Shown: piece after piece, positions 5,301 through 6,818 of the stretch
Position numbering within the stretch: position 1 is the stretch's first letter
Layout: each line of letters begins with the position of its first letter
Assembly: GCA_900547085.1 (NCBI GenBank)
Contig: URFI01000132.1
Coordinates: 1 to 6,818, forward strand
Source: an uncultured Prevotella sp.
GTDB lineage: Bacteria > Bacteroidota > Bacteroidia > Bacteroidales > Bacteroidaceae
DNA length: 6,818 bases
Reading direction: 5' to 3'
Program-made: the position numbers and the translations under genes
The notes under the pieces: model-generated
Told to the model about the DNA's origin: nothing
Databases searched by the model: none
The model's input: only the letters and a program-made list of their open reading frames with translations

Positions 5301-5432
5301 ATGGCTTTTACAATGATGAATACAGACAACAAGATACAACTGGGCGAGATGACGCTTCTTCCCCGTGAGCAACCGCGACCTCATCAACCATATATGTTCG
5401 CCCCGGCGTCGTTTATGGCTTCACCTCGTTAG
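5301..5432 (+). CDS. Possible 43-residue small ORF, unknown
   Basis: An ATG directly after the terminator T-run opens a 43-codon frame ending at TAG 5430-5432. It has in-frame ATGs at 5313 and 5316 and reads MAFTMMNTDNKIQLGEMTLL before a Pro/Arg-rich half. No signal peptide, membrane segment or family motif is visible. Its base composition is more GC-rich than the A/T-rich spacer before it, which hints at former or present coding. Its 3' end overlaps the last codons of the convergent ldhA by 20 bases. It may be a gene downstream of an attenuator, the decayed 5' end of a lost gene, or chance. I cannot assign a function. Confidence 0.2.
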   Translation: MAFTMMNTDNKIQLGEMTLLPREQPRPHQPYMFAPASFMASPR

Positions 5433-6420
5433 CCAGAGGCTTCCCCGACACGAAATCACGGATGTTTTGAAGGGTGGTCATGGCGATGTTGTTCATGGCT
5501 TCTTTCGTGAAGAAGGCTTGGTGCGATGTGACAATCACGTTGGGCATCGTCAACAATATCGAGAGTTTGTCGTCGTTGATAATGCTGTCACTGAGATCTT
5601 CATAGAAATACTTCTGTTCATCCTCGTACACGTCGAGTCCGGCGCAACTTACCTGACCGGAGCGCAGTCCCTGGATGAGCGCATCAGAACTGATGAGCTT
5701 ACCGCGTCCCGTATTGATGATCATCACGCCTCGCTTCATCTTGTCGATGCTCACACTGTTGATCATATACTGTGTACGCGAAGTGAGCGGCACATGCAGC
5801 GTGATGATGTCGCTACGGCGATAGAGCTCATTGAGTTCGACAAGTTCTATACCTTGCAACTCAGCAAAGACTTTGTCGGGATAGAGATCATAGGCCAGCA
5901 CCTTCATGCCAAAGCCATGAAGTATCTCAGCCACGCAGCGGGCAATGCGGCCTAAACCGATGATACCAACGGTCTTACCGTACATATCGAAGCCCATCAG
6001 CCCGTCGAGCTTGAAATTCCACTCACGCGTACGGTTGGTAGAGCGGTAGACCTTGCGGTTGAGACACAGCATCAGTGTGACGGCATACTCCGCGACGGCG
6101 TGCGGCGAATAGGCCGGGACACGCGCCACGGGAATCTTGCAGTGCACAGCTTCCTGTAAATCGACGTTGTTGAAGCCGGCACAACGCAGCTCAATCAGCT
6201 TCACGCCATACTCTTTCAGCTTGTCGATGACCTGTCTGTCACAGATGTCGTCGACAAACACACATACGACATCCATGCCTTTTGCCAATCTCACGCTTTC
6301 CTCATTGAGTCGGTCCCCAAAGTAATGAATTTCCAAGTCACGGCCTTCATTGCAGGCATTGAACACGTTTCTGTCATAGCTCTTTGCATCAAAGAACCCT
6401 ATTTTCGTCGTCATGGGCAT
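5413..6420 (-). CDS. ldhA: D-lactate dehydrogenase (D-2-hydroxyacid dehydrogenase family)
   Basis: The predicted reaction is NADH-dependent reduction of pyruvate to D-lactate, a cytosolic step that regenerates NAD during fermentation. The 335-residue length and long collinear segments match E. coli LdhA, including RCAGFNNVDL at 79-88, VARVPAYSPHAVAEYA at 98-113, GFDMYGKT at 143-150 and SHQAFFTKEA at 299-308. Catalytic Arg239 (NTGRG), Glu266 (LDVYE) and His300 (SHQAF) are present. The Rossmann motif is G155-L-G157-R-I-A160, with Ala in place of the third Gly; Asp178 ends strand 2 as in NAD-specific members. The start is ambiguous: ATG 6418-6420 gives MPMTTKIGFF, while ATG 6412-6414 gives MTTKIGFF; I kept the longer form. 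Its promoter lies about 35 bases upstream, divergent from the IS110 element. No clear minus-strand terminator was found. Another 2-hydroxyacid substrate remains possible. Confidence 0.87.
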   Translation of the reverse strand: MPMTTKIGFFDAKSYDRNVFNACNEGRDLEIHYFGDRLNEESVRLAKGMDVVCVFVDDICDRQVIDKLKEYGVKLIELRCAGFNNVDLQEAVHCKIPVARVPAYSPHAVAEYAVTLMLCLNRKVYRSTNRTREWNFKLDGLMGFDMYGKTVGIIGLGRIARCVAEILHGFGMKVLAYDLYPDKVFAELQGIELVELNELYRRSDIITLHVPLTSRTQYMINSVSIDKMKRGVMIINTGRGKLISSDALIQGLRSGQVSCAGLDVYEDEQKYFYEDLSDSIINDDKLSILLTMPNVIVTSHQAFFTKEAMNNIAMTTLQNIRDFVSGKPLANEVKP

Positions 6421-6451
6421 TGATAGTTAAGTGGTTACTATAGGTTTTCGA

Positions 6452-6503
6452 TGCAAATTTAGATAAAATCCCCGAATTATAAGCCAGTTGAGATAAAAAA
6501 CTG
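6452..6503 (-). promoter_or_regulatory. ldhA promoter with extended upstream module
   Basis: On the minus strand TAAATTTG (6461 to 6454, followed by C) is an exact -7 box, giving a start near 6447 and a short leader of about 27 bases. No good TTTG is seen at -33. The upstream sequence with TTTTTTATC, AAC and TTCGGG aligns without gaps to the region in front of galE (38 of 52 identical). The mobile element probably begins beyond this module. Confidence 0.7.
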
Positions 6504-6641
6504 AATAGATTTCCTTCCGAAGTGCCAATAACAAGGAAAATCAAGGCCGACATACGCTCTGGTCCTACTTTACGTGCTCTAAGTCACAATTTTTTATTAT
6601 CTTTGAGGCTATTAATGTTTAACCCCTTAAAAGTTAGGCTT
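6504..6641 (+). mobile_element. Presumed left non-coding end of an IS110-family element
   Basis: This 138-bp stretch lies between the ldhA promoter module and the transposase ATG. IS110-group elements carry a non-coding left end that encodes the bridge RNA, so the location fits. Visible structure includes an imperfect hairpin (GATTTCCTT 6508-6516 with AAGGAAAATC 6533-6542) and a partial direct repeat, TACGCTCT (6553-6560) and TACGTGCTCT (6571-6580). The outer boundary cannot be placed: the family lacks conventional terminal inverted repeats and the right end is outside the window. Confidence 0.45.
6598..6605 (+). promoter_or_regulatory. -7 box candidate for the IS110 transposase
   Basis: TATCTTTG matches TAnnTTTG and lies 36 bases before the transposase ATG. 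The -33 position reads TGCT, a weak match. A start near 6612 would give a leader of about 30 bases without a Shine-Dalgarno sequence. Confidence 0.45.
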
Positions 6642-6818
6642 ATGAGAGCAGTATGTGGCCTTGACGTTCACAAAGATAGTGTTTTTCTTTGTATCTTGAA
6701 CGAGGATGGCGAGTTAATTGAGAGAGTTTTCGGTGTTTTAACATTTCAGCTGCAGCAGATGCGCGATTTGTTGCTCACCCACCATGTGGACGAAGTGTCT
6801 ATGGAGAGCACGAGCATC
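6642..6818 (+). CDS. IS110-family transposase (recombinase), N-terminal part
   Basis: The first 59 codons are present and the frame runs off the right edge. IS110 transposases are DEDD (RuvC-like) recombinases that, guided by a bridge RNA, insert circular element DNA without conventional terminal inverted repeats. The start MRAVCGLDVHKDSVFLCIL is characteristic: Asp8 in GLDVHKD is the first catalytic acid, and Glu55 in MESTSI (usually MESTG/S-IYW) is the second. The remaining two acids and the C-terminal transposase domain with its conserved Ser lie beyond the window, so intactness cannot be judged. The ATG at 6642 places Asp8 at the usual distance from the N-terminus. The gene diverges from ldhA and is the only mobile-element gene seen. 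Confidence 0.93.
   Translation, partial: MRAVCGLDVHKDSVFLCILNEDGELIERVFGVLTFQLQQMRDLLLTHHVDEVSMESTSI

Noticed and set aside
5365..5955. 196-codon plus-strand frame opposite ldhA
   Set aside because: It is the antisense of a well-conserved dehydrogenase, with no recognisable motif of its own.

Overview
The window looks like chromosomal DNA from a member of the Bacteroidales, most likely Prevotella or a close relative. Four things point there. GroES/GroEL and GalE read like Bacteroidales proteins. Ribosomal protein S16 carries the long charged C-terminal tail seen in this phylum. Several promoters match the Bacteroidota type (TTTG, about 19-20 bases, then TAnnTTTG). No start codon has a clear Shine-Dalgarno sequence; the leaders are A/T-rich. 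The genus is an impression from the sequence, not a search result.

Layout. Bases 1-117 are the 3' end of an ABC-F ATPase (EttA-like), closed by a strong terminator. It converges on rpsP (S16, minus strand, 368-949), which has its own promoter and a terminator at about 205-247. galE (UDP-glucose 4-epimerase, minus, 1189-2226) follows, with a hairpin downstream and a -7 promoter box upstream. About 850 bp without a convincing gene (2227-3073) separate galE from the divergent groES-groEL operon (plus, 3074-5038). A strong terminator ends groEL. Next come a well-formed promoter and, about 120 bases on, an intrinsic terminator with a GNRA tetraloop, together suggesting a small RNA or attenuated leader. 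A 43-codon ORF of unknown status follows. ldhA (D-lactate dehydrogenase, minus, 5413-6420) has its own promoter. The window ends inside the first 59 codons of an IS110-family transposase.

Most genes are housekeeping: translation (EttA, S16), protein folding (GroESL), nucleotide-sugar interconversion (GalE) and fermentative NADH reoxidation (LdhA). They do not form one pathway. The IS110 element is the only mobile component seen.

The most interesting structure is upstream of groES. A near-consensus sigma-54 (-24/-12) promoter at 2962-2978 has canonical GG-to-GC spacing. It is preceded directly by an array of 24-bp direct repeats (2872-2959), three of which carry a CTGACA-N4-TGgCAG-like dyad. 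This resembles a set of enhancer-binding-protein sites and suggests sigma-54-dependent chaperonin expression; no CIRCE element is present. Second, the galE and ldhA promoters share a 52-bp upstream module (38 of 52 positions identical without gaps). Third, the IS110 left end holds the interval where a bridge RNA could be encoded.
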